Source: ECT2AJA-110-A sp035399845
Lineage (GTDB): Bacteria > Planctomycetota > Phycisphaerae > UBA1845 > UTPLA1
Assembly: GCA_035399845.1 (NCBI GenBank)
Contig: DAOPJV010000030.1
Location: 11,136-75,135 of the forward strand
Direction of reading: 5' to 3'
Length of the DNA stretch: 64,000 nucleotides
A program made the position numbers and the translations under genes. Shown piece by piece: positions 36,638-46,070 of the stretch. The notes beneath the pieces are model-generated. The model searched no databases. It was not told the DNA's origin and was given only the letters and a program-made list of their open reading frames with translations. The first letter of the stretch is position 1. Every line of letters begins with the position of its first letter.

Positions 36638-37034
36638 GTTGCGTCCTTTGTCCTCGCGAAACCTGTGCGGCGGCGGAAAACCGATCGCCGTCCGGTCGCA
36701 TTGTACCCCGCTCCGGAATCCACGCGACAGGGCGCCTGGGGCCCCGGTTTTCGGCTTCCCCGGAAATCCCGCTTGACCCGCAGACTTTGCCGCCATAAGA
36801 CTACCACTCATCGCCCGGGAGTCCGCTCGCCGATCGTACGGGGCGCCGCGGAAACGTCGGGTGAGAAAGTGTGCAGGTCGTGTTCCAGCGCGAATGCGCG
36901 GGCGAACGGATTCGCAATCGGGTGCTCGCAGCCCGCCCGTCGCTCCGTTGGCGACACGCCGATCCGTCCATCCAGGACGTTTGTCGGCCAGTCGCCACGC
37001 TCGGGCTGAAAGCGCGCTCTTGAACGGTGCCCAA
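36638..37034. promoter_or_regulatory. Divergent intergenic region
   Basis: 397 bp between the small minus-strand gene and the GT2 gene. No repeat or clear promoter pair was identified; open frames here are extensions of the two flanking genes without family support. Confidence 0.4.
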
Positions 37035-38045
37035 ATGGAGTGTCCGCGCGTCAGCGTGATCATACCGACGTACAACCGCCTCGGATTCCTCCGAGAGGCG
37101 CTGGACTCCGTTCACGCGCAGACCTTTCAGGATTACGAAGTCATCGTCGTCGATGACGGCTCCACGGAAGACATCGCCGCGGGCGTCGCGGACCATCCCG
37201 TCAGACCGCGCATTGTCCGACAGGAGCGCAGCGGTCCCGGCGCCGCGCGCAATCGCGGTATCGAGGAGGCGGTGGCGGAGAAGATCGCGTTTCTAGACAG
37301 CGACGATCTCTGGGCGCCGACAAAACTCGCCCGATTCATCGACATGCTGGAATCGTCGCCCGAGGTGCGCATCGCCTACGGTCCGATGCTGCCGATCGAC
37401 GCCGAGCGACATGACGTGCCGGGGCGAACCAAGCGCTGCCACGACGGGCGCATCACGACGCAGCTCTTCCTGAGCAGTTTTGTACACGTCCCGACCGTCG
37501 TCAGCTATAAGAAGACGCTTGTCGATATCGGTGGCTTCGATCCGGGCCTGCCGGTCTGCGAAGACTACGACCTCTGGCTGCGGCTGAGCGTGTTCGAGCC
37601 CTTCGCTCTGGTCGAAGAGCCACTGGCGTTCCGCCGACTGCACGGCGATCGACTGAGCAAGTCGTCGATGGCGCGCAATCTGTCCGTCAAGGCGGACGTG
37701 CTGCGTCGCTTCCGCGAATCCGATGAAGGCCGGCGTCTTCTGCCGACGGATGTGGCGGACGATCGGCTGGCGCGCGTATATTTCGTGGCGGCCCGCGAGG
37801 CGATGCGCGCCGGTCGATACGATCAGGCGCTGCGATTCTGTAACGAAAGCCGGCGCTTCGGCGGATCGGCCATCCGGACGCTGCCGATCAAGGTCGGCGC
37901 CGGCGTCATGCGCACGATTCGCGGCGCCGAGGCTCTGTCGGAGACGATTTCGGCGCCCGTGTCACGGCTCGACCAGGGATCCGTCAGCGACAACGGCGCC
38001 CATCGCCGCGCGACTGCGACACCTGGCGCGCACGCGAATCACTGA
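37035..38045 (+). CDS. Glycosyltransferase family 2 protein
   Basis: 336 residues from ATG 37035; the conserved fold starts directly at PRVSVIIPTYNRLGFLREAL. GT-A motifs are EVIVVDDGSTEDIA for the nucleotide, GPGAARNRGIEEA, and FLDSDDLWAPTKL, where DSD is the metal-binding DxD. VCEDYDLWLRLS marks the acceptor-side ED pair. The last 100 residues are helical. It transfers a sugar by inversion, probably in glycan or lipid-sugar synthesis. It stands alone, 79 bp before the convergent signalling island, so it is not tied to the GT4/AsnB genes at 2-7 kb. Confidence 0.87.
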   Translation: MECPRVSVIIPTYNRLGFLREALDSVHAQTFQDYEVIVVDDGSTEDIAAGVADHPVRPRIVRQERSGPGAARNRGIEEAVAEKIAFLDSDDLWAPTKLARFIDMLESSPEVRIAYGPMLPIDAERHDVPGRTKRCHDGRITTQLFLSSFVHVPTVVSYKKTLVDIGGFDPGLPVCEDYDLWLRLSVFEPFALVEEPLAFRRLHGDRLSKSSMARNLSVKADVLRRFRESDEGRRLLPTDVADDRLARVYFVAAREAMRAGRYDQALRFCNESRRFGGSAIRTLPIKVGAGVMRTIRGAEALSETISAPVSRLDQGSVSDNGAHRRATATPGAHANH

Positions 38046-38124
38046 TCCGCCGTCGCTCCGTCTTCCTGCTTTGCCGTTCGCTTTGCGTTCCCGCGTAATC
38101 GACCTGACACCAGCAACAATCAGA

Positions 38125-39279
38125 TCACTCGCCTTCGCGCGTCGCGCGTCGACAAATATCGATTGCGTCCCGGGCGGCGTACACATCCGATGATTCGCCG
38201 GCGAGCGTGTTCCAAATGGACTCGCTGACGGAAAGAAAGGACTGCACGATCGAGGCGTCGAATCGCGAGCCCGCGTCCGCCGCGATGATCTCACACGCCC
38301 GCCCGTGGGGCAGCTGCGTCTTGTAGGGGCGATGCGATCGAAGGGCGTCGTAGCAGTCGACAATGGCGAACACGCGGGCTTCGATCGGGATCTCCTCTCC
38401 CTTAAGCCCTCTGGCGTAGCCGCGTCCATCGAAACGCTCGTGATGGAACATGGGGATGCACATGGCGTTTCGCAGACACTCCACCTGGCGCAGCACGCGA
38501 TATCCGATTTCCACGTGTTTTTCGACGAGTCGGCGCTCCTCGGCGTCCAGCGGTCCCGGCTTGAGGAGCACGGCGTCCGGAACGCCGATCTTCCCGATGT
38601 CGTGCAGGAGGGCGCCTCGAAAGATATTGTCCAGGGCGGGGTCATCCATGCCGATGCGCCGGGCGAGAAACAGGCAGTACAGGGCGACGCGCTGCGAATG
38701 ACCGGCGGATTGTCTCTCTCGGCTGTCCAGCGCGAGCACGAGGGCGTTGAGAATATCGTCGCGCGCCGCTGCGAGTTCGGAGGTGGTCAGCTCGATGCGA
38801 CGATTCAGATCGGCGTTGAGTTCCGTCAGCCGATTGCGGTGCGACAGCGTGGACGCCTGGCGTCGGTGGTTGGCGACCTTTCGGCGAAACTCGGCGACGG
38901 ACTCGACGACGAGCGATCGGATCGCGTCGTCGGCCCATGGCTTGAGCAGGATGTGGTTGACACCGCCCTCATTCACGGCCGCAAGGGCGACATTCAGTTC
39001 GGCGCTGCCCGTGAGCATGATGCGCGTCGCTTCCGGCTGCAGTCTTCGAACGTTCGACAGCAGCTCCGTGCCCCTGGCGTCGGGCATGCATTGATCGCTG
39101 ATGACCGCGGCGAGGCGTGTGGACTCGACGACGCGCATCGCCTCAACGCCGCTCTCGGCCGTGAGGACCTCGAAGTCGCGATGGCGAAGTGTGCGGCAGA
39201 GTGACGAGAGCACCTGGGGCTCATCGTCGATCAGGAGCACGCTGTCGGGTTCGATTTCGTTGGCTGTGACAACGCTCAT
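38125..39279 (-). CDS. Receiver/HD-GYP response regulator (RpfG-like)
   Basis: 384 residues. The receiver has LLIDDEP, the phospho-acceptor in VISDQCMP, LTGSAE and the conserved Lys in LLKPW. A coiled coil (residues about 135-175) leads to an HD-GYP domain with LLHDIGKIGVPDAVLLKPG and HHERFDGRGYARGLKGEEIP. All metal ligands appear present, though the GYP triplet reads GYA. It should hydrolyse cyclic di-GMP when phosphorylated. It is the last gene of the island; its ATG overlaps the preceding stop as ATGA, so it is translated together with the degenerate HD-GYP protein. Confidence 0.92.
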   Translation of the reverse strand: MSVVTANEIEPDSVLLIDDEPQVLSSLCRTLRHRDFEVLTAESGVEAMRVVESTRLAAVISDQCMPDARGTELLSNVRRLQPEATRIMLTGSAELNVALAAVNEGGVNHILLKPWADDAIRSLVVESVAEFRRKVANHRRQASTLSHRNRLTELNADLNRRIELTTSELAAARDDILNALVLALDSRERQSAGHSQRVALYCLFLARRIGMDDPALDNIFRGALLHDIGKIGVPDAVLLKPGPLDAEERRLVEKHVEIGYRVLRQVECLRNAMCIPMFHHERFDGRGYARGLKGEEIPIEARVFAIVDCYDALRSHRPYKTQLPHGRACEIIAADAGSRFDASIVQSFLSVSESIWNTLAGESSDVYAARDAIDICRRATREGE

Positions 39280-41078
39280 TCAGGAAGCCCTCCATTGATG
39301 GCCTTCTCGATGGCGCCAACGAGGCGCTCCGTCGTCCAGGGTTTGGTCAGGAACGCGGCGACGTTGGGCTCTCCCGCCATGCTGAGGACGGCGCTCCTGG
39401 TCGCGTTGCCCGTGAGGATCACGCATTTCATCGTGGGCGCAATCTGCCGCAGACGCTGTACGACTTCGCGGCCCGACATCTCCGGCATCATCAGATCGAC
39501 GATGGCCGCGCAGAACCGATGAGTTTTCAGAAGCTGCAGCGCGCTCTCGCCGGAGCCGGCGATCGAAACACTGACGCCCACGATTCTCAGTTCGCGACGA
39601 ATTGCGTTGCAGATCATCAGCGAGTCGTCGACGACGAGAATCTCGCGGCGGGCCTTCGCGACTTCGGCCGAAATGTCAAAGACCTCGACCTGTGGCGTCT
39701 CGTGTGGCGCGTCGGCGACGGGACTCCGCGACACCGCCAGGGCCGGCCGGGTCATGGGGGATGTCGAAGGGGCGGCGGTCGGGGTGCGATGGGCGGGCGG
39801 CGCGGCGGCGGGGGCGTCGGATGCGCCGAAGACCCAGACGCCGTCGAGCAGGTCCCCGGTCAGGCCGAGCCTGCGTATGCGCTCGATCATCCGCTCTGTC
39901 AGTTCGGTTCCCTCTTTCAGGAGCAGGATACCTTCGCTGTTTTCGATCGAGCGCGCCAGGACCATGCCCTCGTGGACGTTCAGGGCGGAGATCTGCACTT
40001 CCGTCGCTATCGGGTCGTTGCGGGCGTCGTCGTCGAACATGCGCAGCGTCGCATCGACGATGCGAGGGTCCAGTCGCGATCCGCCCGCTTCGCGGAGGGC
40101 GTCAGCCGCGGCGCGACGCCGAACGATGGTCGGCTTGTCGAGGTGGCGGGAAATATCGTCATACGCGTTGGCGACGGCGAGAATTCGCGAGGCCAATGGC
40201 AGCGATTCGCCGGCGCCCTTCTGGTCGAACGGCGTCGGATAGCGAAGGATCGCCTCCGCGACACGGCCGAATCCCGTGACGCGCGAGACGATACGATGGC
40301 CCACCTCGGCAATGTGCTGCGCGGATGGCGCTGTGGGGGGATCGTCGTCGGCGCCCTTCGACGGTGGTCCGGTGATGCGGCCGAGTTCGTGCAGTCGGGC
40401 GGCGAACTCGACGTCTTTCATTTCGTGTTCGTCGAGTCCCAGGCGAAGGGCGATCCTCGAGGCGAGTTCGGCCACGCGCTTTGAGTGAAATCCCACGTTC
40501 GGACTGTGGGACTCAAGGGTCTCGGCGAGTACGTTGACCGTGTCGCAGAGCGACTGCTCCAGTTCGCGCCGCATCTGATTGAGTTCTGTGCAGCGGACCT
40601 TGAGTTCGCGCGTGCGATCCTCGATCCGGCGTTCAAGTTCGGCGTTGAGCGACTCAAGCTCGGTCTTCTGCGTCTCGACGAGCTGCGTCAGCCGCTTGTG
40701 TTCCTGTCGCTGTTCGAAGGATCTGACGGCGTCGGCGATCGTCGTTCGGAGGTGGTCGTCGTCCCAGGGCTTCAGCAACAACTGCTGCACGTGGCCATCG
40801 TTGACGGAGCGCTGGACGCTGGTGAAGTCCGAGTAGCCTGTCAACGTGATCCGCACGGATTCGGGCTGCAGCCGGTACGCGGCGCTGAGAACCTCCGCGC
40901 CCGTGATCCGCGGCATGCGCTGGTCACAGACAATGACGGCGATTTCTTCCTCGCGCAACAGGTCCATGGCCATGGCGCCGTTGTCGGCCGTAATGAGCCG
41001 ATAGTCGTCGCGATGAAGCAGGCGTTTCAGCGCGCGCAGGACGGGCTGTTCGTCATCCACAATGAGGACGGTGCTCAT
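39276..41078 (-). CDS. Receiver/degenerate HD-GYP/receiver protein
   Basis: 600 residues from ATG 41078. Receiver 1 has IVDDEQP, VIVCDQRMPRITG and LLKPWDDD. A coiled coil leads to an HD-GYP-shaped domain in which HD reads HE (AARLHELGRI) and the HHExxDGxGYP segment reads RYPTPFDQKGAG, so metal ligands are lost. It is probably non-catalytic and may bind a partner or nucleotide. An Ala/Pro-rich linker then joins a second receiver with VVDDSLMICNAI, AAIVDLMMPEMSG and FLTKPW. The first 26 bases overlap the HDOD gene; the end overlaps the next gene as ATGA. Confidence 0.88.
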   Translation of the reverse strand: MSTVLIVDDEQPVLRALKRLLHRDDYRLITADNGAMAMDLLREEEIAVIVCDQRMPRITGAEVLSAAYRLQPESVRITLTGYSDFTSVQRSVNDGHVQQLLLKPWDDDHLRTTIADAVRSFEQRQEHKRLTQLVETQKTELESLNAELERRIEDRTRELKVRCTELNQMRRELEQSLCDTVNVLAETLESHSPNVGFHSKRVAELASRIALRLGLDEHEMKDVEFAARLHELGRITGPPSKGADDDPPTAPSAQHIAEVGHRIVSRVTGFGRVAEAILRYPTPFDQKGAGESLPLASRILAVANAYDDISRHLDKPTIVRRRAAADALREAGGSRLDPRIVDATLRMFDDDARNDPIATEVQISALNVHEGMVLARSIENSEGILLLKEGTELTERMIERIRRLGLTGDLLDGVWVFGASDAPAAAPPAHRTPTAAPSTSPMTRPALAVSRSPVADAPHETPQVEVFDISAEVAKARREILVVDDSLMICNAIRRELRIVGVSVSIAGSGESALQLLKTHRFCAAIVDLMMPEMSGREVVQRLRQIAPTMKCVILTGNATRSAVLSMAGEPNVAAFLTKPWTTERLVGAIEKAINGGLPE

Positions 41079-42300
41079 GGTTGCGTCGCTCCTCGACCCA
41101 GGCGATATCAAACAACGAAAACACGCTGGGGATCGTGAAAACACGTGAGGAGGGTTCGTAGCGGCGCCGATTCGACGAATCGTCGTCGCGCGCCAGAAGC
41201 ACGACGTCCATCTGGAGATTTCGGGCAACCTGTCCCGCAAAGGTCTCCGCCGTTTCCGCCTCTTCCATCGCAATAAAGACCATCGCGCCCACTGTCATAT
41301 CCGCTGCGAAGGCCTCGGGCGTGACGATTCGCGTTTCGTAGCCGAGTTGTTCGAGGAGGAGTGGACCGATGTGGGTGGTCGACGCCGCGGATGAGATCCA
41401 TACCGCGACTTTGTTCGTGGCGGCCCCATCCGACGCAGCGCGATCGCCGGCCTCGAACATCGCGAAAGCGTCGTCGGTGCGTTGTGACAGCGTATCCAGG
41501 ATCATGCGTTCGTCCGATGGCGTCAGGCCGAGTGACACGCTGATTCGGGCGAGAGAATCGGCGCGTGACGAGTGGATGTCGAAACCGAATCCCATCAGTT
41601 CAGCGTAGATGTCGGCGAGCATCGTGATGGCGAGGAGCCGTCGATCGGGCGCCGGCGCCGGATCGACGGCGTCGTGGTGCTGACCGACGATGTCGCAGAG
41701 TGACTTCGGCAGTCCCCAGCGGGACAGGATGCGGACGCCCAGTTCGGCGTGATCCGTGCGAAGGTGGCTGCGTTCGGCCGCCAGCAGATCCATGCCGCCC
41801 GCGACGGATCGGAGAATCCGTTCGAACTGGTCCGGGACGATCTTGGCGATGGCCAACTGGCCGATGTCGTGCAGAAGGCCCGCGAGAAAGGCCTCCTCCG
41901 CGGGCTTGAAACCGATGCGCGCGGCGATCGTTTCGGCGGCGACGGCGGACGCGACGGAGTGACGCCAGAGCGTGCCGTGACTGGAATCGGACTGTCCGCA
42001 GGCGCCGAACGCGTCGCAGGCGCACATTCCGACGACAAGATTGCGAACCGCAATCGTGCCAAGCCTCACAACGGCGCGGCTGACCTGCGTGATCTTTCCG
42101 GCGGCGCCATAGAAGGGTGAATTGGCAACGCGCAGGATTCTCGCCGCAAGCGCAGGATCCTCCGAAATGATGGCGGCGATGCGTTCCGCGCAGAGGTCTT
42201 CGCATTCGCAGGCCGCAACGATGCGACTCGCGACCGCCGGAAACGGGGGCAGCGACTCGATTCTGTCAATCAGATTGACCGGGTTCCTCACCATTGTCAT
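41053..42300 (-). CDS. HDOD domain protein
   Basis: 415 residues. The HDOD domain spans about residues 10-215 with SLPPFPAVASRIVAACECED, ISEDPALAARILRVANSPFYG, AFLAGLLHDIGQLAIAKI and HAELGVRILSRWGLP. The rest is an alpha/beta segment with VAVWISSAASTTHIGPLLLEQLGYETRIV, similar in pattern to a receiver without the acidic pocket. HDOD proteins act in signalling with cyclic di-GMP and kinases and usually lack enzyme activity. Two ATGs (42300, 42294) are possible; the first overlaps the upstream stop as ATGA. A HD pair (LLHDIG) is retained here. Confidence 0.88.
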   Translation of the reverse strand: MTMVRNPVNLIDRIESLPPFPAVASRIVAACECEDLCAERIAAIISEDPALAARILRVANSPFYGAAGKITQVSRAVVRLGTIAVRNLVVGMCACDAFGACGQSDSSHGTLWRHSVASAVAAETIAARIGFKPAEEAFLAGLLHDIGQLAIAKIVPDQFERILRSVAGGMDLLAAERSHLRTDHAELGVRILSRWGLPKSLCDIVGQHHDAVDPAPAPDRRLLAITMLADIYAELMGFGFDIHSSRADSLARISVSLGLTPSDERMILDTLSQRTDDAFAMFEAGDRAASDGAATNKVAVWISSAASTTHIGPLLLEQLGYETRIVTPEAFAADMTVGAMVFIAMEEAETAETFAGQVARNLQMDVVLLARDDDSSNRRRYEPSSRVFTIPSVFSLFDIAWVEERRNHEHRPHCG

Positions 42301-43184
42301 ACAACGCGCTCCCAAATCAACACGAGACTTGTCTGGCAGCTTGCGCCGCCGATCTGATTGACGCGCCATTCGAGCGACCTGCCGTTGAGTTCGCCGCCGC
42401 CGGTTCCGGCCGAGGTCGACGGAGGATCTCCGACGGGCAGGCTTGACACGATCTCACGCGGAAGCGCCGCGTCGAACGGAATACCGACGGGATCGCAGAC
42501 ACCCTGCACGACGTAGTCGCGCGCCCGCCGATTCGCGCTGACGATCAACCGGTTCGCGTCCACGGCGATCACTGCGACATTGATGGATTCCATCAGGTTC
42601 TGTGCGCAGGCGAGACCGAGGCTGGCGTCCGTGGAGAGCTGCGAAAGTCGTTCGTTGGCCTTGACGAGCTGCTCGTTCTGGATGCGGATGCGTTCGACGA
42701 GGCGCTTGTTTTCCGCAAGCAATTCATGCTGTTCGAGGGCGCGCAGGACGCTGAGTTTGAGTTCCTCGTCGTTCCACGGTTTCGTCAGGAAGCGATAGAT
42801 GGCGCCATCGTTGATGGCGCGGATGATTGCGTTGATCTCGGCGTATCCGCTGAGGATCATGCGAATCGTGTCCGGATAGAGATCGCGCACCCGCTCGAGC
42901 AGTTCCGTCCCCGTCATCTTCGGCATTCGGTAGTCGGAGATGACGAGGTGGACGGTCCTGGCGCCGAGAAGGTCAAGGGCCGCCTGACCGGAGTCGGCGG
43001 TGATGATCTCGTAGGGCTCACGGCGCAGCAGCCGCGTGAGCGACTTGAGAATGCTCGCTTCGTCGTCAACGAGCAGCACGCACGGGCCGGAGTCCGGCGG
43101 CGTCGCCGACATGGCGACGGACGTCTCGCCGGCCGCCTGCGAGGAGTCGACAGTCGCATTGTTCTTCAGGACGCTCGCGCTCAT
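42297..43184 (-). CDS. Response regulator with PAS-like C-terminal domain
   Basis: 295 residues from ATG 43184, one base after the preceding stop. The receiver has LLVDDEASILKSL, HLVISDYRMPKMTG, MILSGYAEI and FLTKPWNDEEL, the same subclass as the RpfG-like receivers downstream. A coiled coil (LLAENKRLVERIRIQNEQLVKA, given here as two parts) joins a domain with SINVAVIAVDANRLIVSANRRARDYV, a PAS-like start. It has no recognised output enzyme or DNA-binding part, so it likely relays within the island. The frame extends upstream but only antisense to the kinase gene. Confidence 0.85.
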   Translation of the reverse strand: MSASVLKNNATVDSSQAAGETSVAMSATPPDSGPCVLLVDDEASILKSLTRLLRREPYEIITADSGQAALDLLGARTVHLVISDYRMPKMTGTELLERVRDLYPDTIRMILSGYAEINAIIRAINDGAIYRFLTKPWNDEELKLSVLRALEQHELLAENKRLVERIRIQNEQLVKANERLSQLSTDASLGLACAQNLMESINVAVIAVDANRLIVSANRRARDYVVQGVCDPVGIPFDAALPREIVSSLPVGDPPSTSAGTGGGELNGRSLEWRVNQIGGASCQTSLVLIWERVV

Positions 43185-43185
43185 G

Positions 43186-44595
43186 TCAGGCCACCTCGCT
43201 TTCCGTTGTTTCGGCCAGCGGCAGTTCCACGCGGAGTGTCGCGCCGGCGCCGAGGTCGGACTCCGCGACGATCTGACCGCCGTGCGCCTGCACGATGCCC
43301 ATCGAGAGATGCAGGCCCAGCCCGGTTCCTTCGCCGACATCCTTGGTTGTGAAGAAAGGGTCGAAGATCTTTGTGAGGTTTTCCGGGGCGATGCCGCAGC
43401 CGGTGTCCGAGACCTCGACCCAGACGCGACGATCGTCAAACCCCGTTCGTAGTGTGATGACGCCGCGTCCCTCGATCGCCTGGGACGCGTTGATCAGAAG
43501 GTTGAGAAAGACCTGGCCGAGCTTGGCGCCGTCACACTGAACGGCCGGAAGCTCGGCGTATTCCCTGACGATTTCCGCCTTGTGCTTCAGCTCGTTCCAG
43601 GCGACGGTCAGGGCGCGATCCAGGATGTCATTGAGGACGGCCTCGTCGGCGCCGGGACCGTCGACATGGGAAAAGGCGCGCATGTCGGCGACGATTTTCC
43701 GCACGCGCTCCGTCCCCTCGATGGAATCGCGCAGGAGTTCGCCGACATCGTCGACGATGAACGCGATGTCCTTTTCCTCGCGGGCCCCGCGGACCATCGC
43801 GACCCGCTCTGTCAGGAGATTCTCGTTTGCACAGGCCGCGACGAAATCGTCGTAAACACTGAACATCGCTTTGACGTCATCAATGTACCGACAAAGGGAA
43901 TTCAGATTACTGGAGACAAACCCGATCGGGTTGTTGATCTCATGGGCCATGCCGGCGGCGAGTTTTCCGATGGCCGCCATCTTGTCGGCGGCCAGCAGCT
44001 GCGACTGCTGTTCCTGAATTCGATTCGTCATCTCCTGCTCGCGCGCCGCGTACTCGCGGATCTCAATCAGCTGTCGCTCGAGTTCATTCCGCCGGTCGCG
44101 CAGTTCGCGCTGCAGCGACGCGATTCGGACGTGCGTTCGCACCCGGGCCACGAGTTCGGACTCGTGGGCCGTTTTGGCGATGTAGTCCACGCCGCCGGTC
44201 TCGAATCCCTGTACCTTCTTGGCCGTCTCGCCCTCGGAGGTCACGAAGATGACGGGAATATCCGAGAGACGGGACTCCGCCTTGATGGCCAGGCAGACTT
44301 CATATCCGTCCATATCAGGCATGTGGACGTCAAGAAGTATCGCGAGGGGCTCAATGGCCGACGCCTGTGCGATTGCCTCGGCGCCGTTGCCGGCGGTATG
44401 TACGCAGTAGCCGTGCCGTTCGAGGCAGATCTTCCATCGGGTGCGGAAGAAGGCGTAGTCATCAACGACGAGCAGCTGAGGACGTTCGTCGTTCACGTCG
44501 ACGCCGGCAAGTACCGGGGCCGATGTCGAAACGGCTTCGTCGCCTCGATGCGCCTGCGTCGACGTCTGCGGTCTATCGAGCATTTGCGTCATCAT
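43186..44595 (-). CDS. Soluble receiver-histidine kinase
   Basis: 469 residues, no membrane segment. The N-terminal receiver has LLVVDDYAFF, AILLDVHMPDMDG and VTSEGET. It is followed by a coiled coil and a kinase core: KLAAGMAHEINNPIGFVSSNLN with the phospho-His, FLNLLINASQAIEGRG, DTGCGIAPENLTKIFDPF and GTGLGLHLSMGIVQAHGG. It belongs to the AHEINNP class, like NtrB or HWE-free cytosolic kinases. It overlaps the next upstream kinase gene by 23 bases. The receiver at its front could make it respond to the other kinase. Confidence 0.9.
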   Translation of the reverse strand: MMTQMLDRPQTSTQAHRGDEAVSTSAPVLAGVDVNDERPQLLVVDDYAFFRTRWKICLERHGYCVHTAGNGAEAIAQASAIEPLAILLDVHMPDMDGYEVCLAIKAESRLSDIPVIFVTSEGETAKKVQGFETGGVDYIAKTAHESELVARVRTHVRIASLQRELRDRRNELERQLIEIREYAAREQEMTNRIQEQQSQLLAADKMAAIGKLAAGMAHEINNPIGFVSSNLNSLCRYIDDVKAMFSVYDDFVAACANENLLTERVAMVRGAREEKDIAFIVDDVGELLRDSIEGTERVRKIVADMRAFSHVDGPGADEAVLNDILDRALTVAWNELKHKAEIVREYAELPAVQCDGAKLGQVFLNLLINASQAIEGRGVITLRTGFDDRRVWVEVSDTGCGIAPENLTKIFDPFFTTKDVGEGTGLGLHLSMGIVQAHGGQIVAESDLGAGATLRVELPLAETTESEVA

Positions 44596-45586
44596 CGATC
44601 GGACCTTCCTCCTTCGGCCCGGCGACGGGCCATTGCAGTCGGAACCTCGAGCCCTTTCCTGATTCGCTGGTCACAGTGATCGCGCCGTCGTGCGATCGCA
44701 TGATCTGGTAGGCGACGTGGAGCCCCAGGCCCGTTCCCTGCCCGACTTCCTTGGTTGTGAAGAAGGGCTCAAAAATGTGGTCCATCGTCTCCGCCGACAT
44801 TCCGCAGCCGGTATCAGTGACGTCGATCCATATGTCGTCGCCGTCGACGCCGGTCTGAATTCGAATTTCACCACGTTGCTCGATCGCCTGCGCAGCGTTG
44901 ACGAGGAGGTTCAGCAGAACCTGGCCGATGCGTCCGGCGTAGCACGTGGCCATTGGAATCTCGCCATACGCCCTGACGACATCCGCCTTGTACTTCAGTT
45001 CGTTCCACGCGACGCTGATCGTCTTGTCCATCAGGGCGTTCAGGTCGCAGGGGCCCAGATCGGGACCGTCAACATGGGCGAAGTCGCGCAGGTCGCCGAC
45101 AATCTTGCGTACGCGGGAGAGACCCTCGTTGGATTCGGCAAGCAGGACCTCGATGTCTTCCACAACGTGGTTCAGGTCAATCGCGTCGGCCAGTTCCGCG
45201 ACGGCACGCGCAGACTCGGGGGCCGTGTCGTCATGGTTGACGCACGCCGTCACGAGGTCGCGACACGCCGTGATGTACTTCAGGAGGTCTTCAACGTATT
45301 CGCCGAGCGTATTCAGGTTGCTGGACACGTAGCCGACAGGGTTGTTGACTTCGTGGGCGACGCCCGCGGCCAGCTGGCCGATGCACGCAAGTTTGTCGGA
45401 TTGTACGAGCTTGCTCTGGGCGGACTGCAATTCCGCCATGACGCCCGCCAGTTCCTCGTTGGCGGCGACGAGACTGCGATTGGCGTCGGTCAGCTCCCGC
45501 GTGACGACCTCCAGTCGACGTTCCGCGTCGCATCGCGCGCGGCGTTCACGGTTCAGTGCTTCATTGAGCTGGGCGGTTTCCATCAT
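44573..45586 (-). CDS. Soluble histidine kinase with coiled-coil front
   Basis: 337 residues. About 60 residues of coiled coil lead to KLACIGQLAAGVAHEVNNPVGYVSSNLN, then VLLNLLVNAAQAIEQRG, DTGCGMSAETMDHIFEPFFTTKEVG and GTGLGLHVAYQIMRSHDG. The core is close to that of the receiver-kinase downstream, so the two look like paralogues. No sensor domain is visible; input must come from partners. It overlaps both neighbours (26 and 23 bases). Confidence 0.9.
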   Translation of the reverse strand: MMETAQLNEALNRERRARCDAERRLEVVTRELTDANRSLVAANEELAGVMAELQSAQSKLVQSDKLACIGQLAAGVAHEVNNPVGYVSSNLNTLGEYVEDLLKYITACRDLVTACVNHDDTAPESARAVAELADAIDLNHVVEDIEVLLAESNEGLSRVRKIVGDLRDFAHVDGPDLGPCDLNALMDKTISVAWNELKYKADVVRAYGEIPMATCYAGRIGQVLLNLLVNAAQAIEQRGEIRIQTGVDGDDIWIDVTDTGCGMSAETMDHIFEPFFTTKEVGQGTGLGLHVAYQIMRSHDGAITVTSESGKGSRFRLQWPVAGPKEEGPIDDDANAR

Positions 45587-46070
45587 GGGCGTCGTCCTCT
45601 CCTCCGAGGGCCTGGTCCGGCGCGCTGGTTACAAGTCGCTCGTTCACTTTCTCCCGTTGTTCGGCCCACTTGCGTGGATGGGCGCCGATGACGTCCATGA
45701 CGAGTCGTCGCAGGGACCCATCGGGCCAGGGCTTTGCGATGAGCCGGTATATTCTCGCGCCGTTGACCGCGGGGACGACGACTTCCGGATTTGCGCAGTG
45801 CGCCGTCAGCAGCACGCGCGTCGTTTCCGGCGAAATCGTGGCCGCGGCCATCAGGACGTCGACGCCATTCATGCCGGGCATCGCCGCGTCACAGATCAGG
45901 AGCTGAATCGGCGTGGCGCCGAGGATCGCGAGTCCCTCAACGCCGTTGTCGGCGCAGTGAACCTGGCATCCGATCCGGCTGAGTTCGCGGCGGACGGCCT
46001 GACGCATACCGGGCTCATCGTCGATGCAGAGCACCTGATAGCGATGCTCGTGACCGCAGGACCTATTCAT
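45561..46070 (-). CDS. Single-domain response regulator
   Basis: 169 residues from ATG 46070, which has GGAGGGA upstream; an earlier ATG at 46082 adds four residues. Receiver motifs are VLCIDDEPGM, LLICDAAMPGMNG, LLTAHCANPEVV and LIAKPWPDG. The last 35 residues are a charged tail (KWAEQREKVNERLV) without an output domain. It overlaps the upstream regulator by eight bases and the kinase by 26. It could be a phosphate shuttle of the island. Confidence 0.85.
   Translation of the reverse strand: MNRSCGHEHRYQVLCIDDEPGMRQAVRRELSRIGCQVHCADNGVEGLAILGATPIQLLICDAAMPGMNGVDVLMAAATISPETTRVLLTAHCANPEVVVPAVNGARIYRLIAKPWPDGSLRRLVMDVIGAHPRKWAEQREKVNERLVTSAPDQALGGEDDAHDGNRPAQ

Noticed and set aside
34880..37009. 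709-codon open frame on the plus strand
   Set aside because: Antisense to the solute-binding protein and small gene; no domain.
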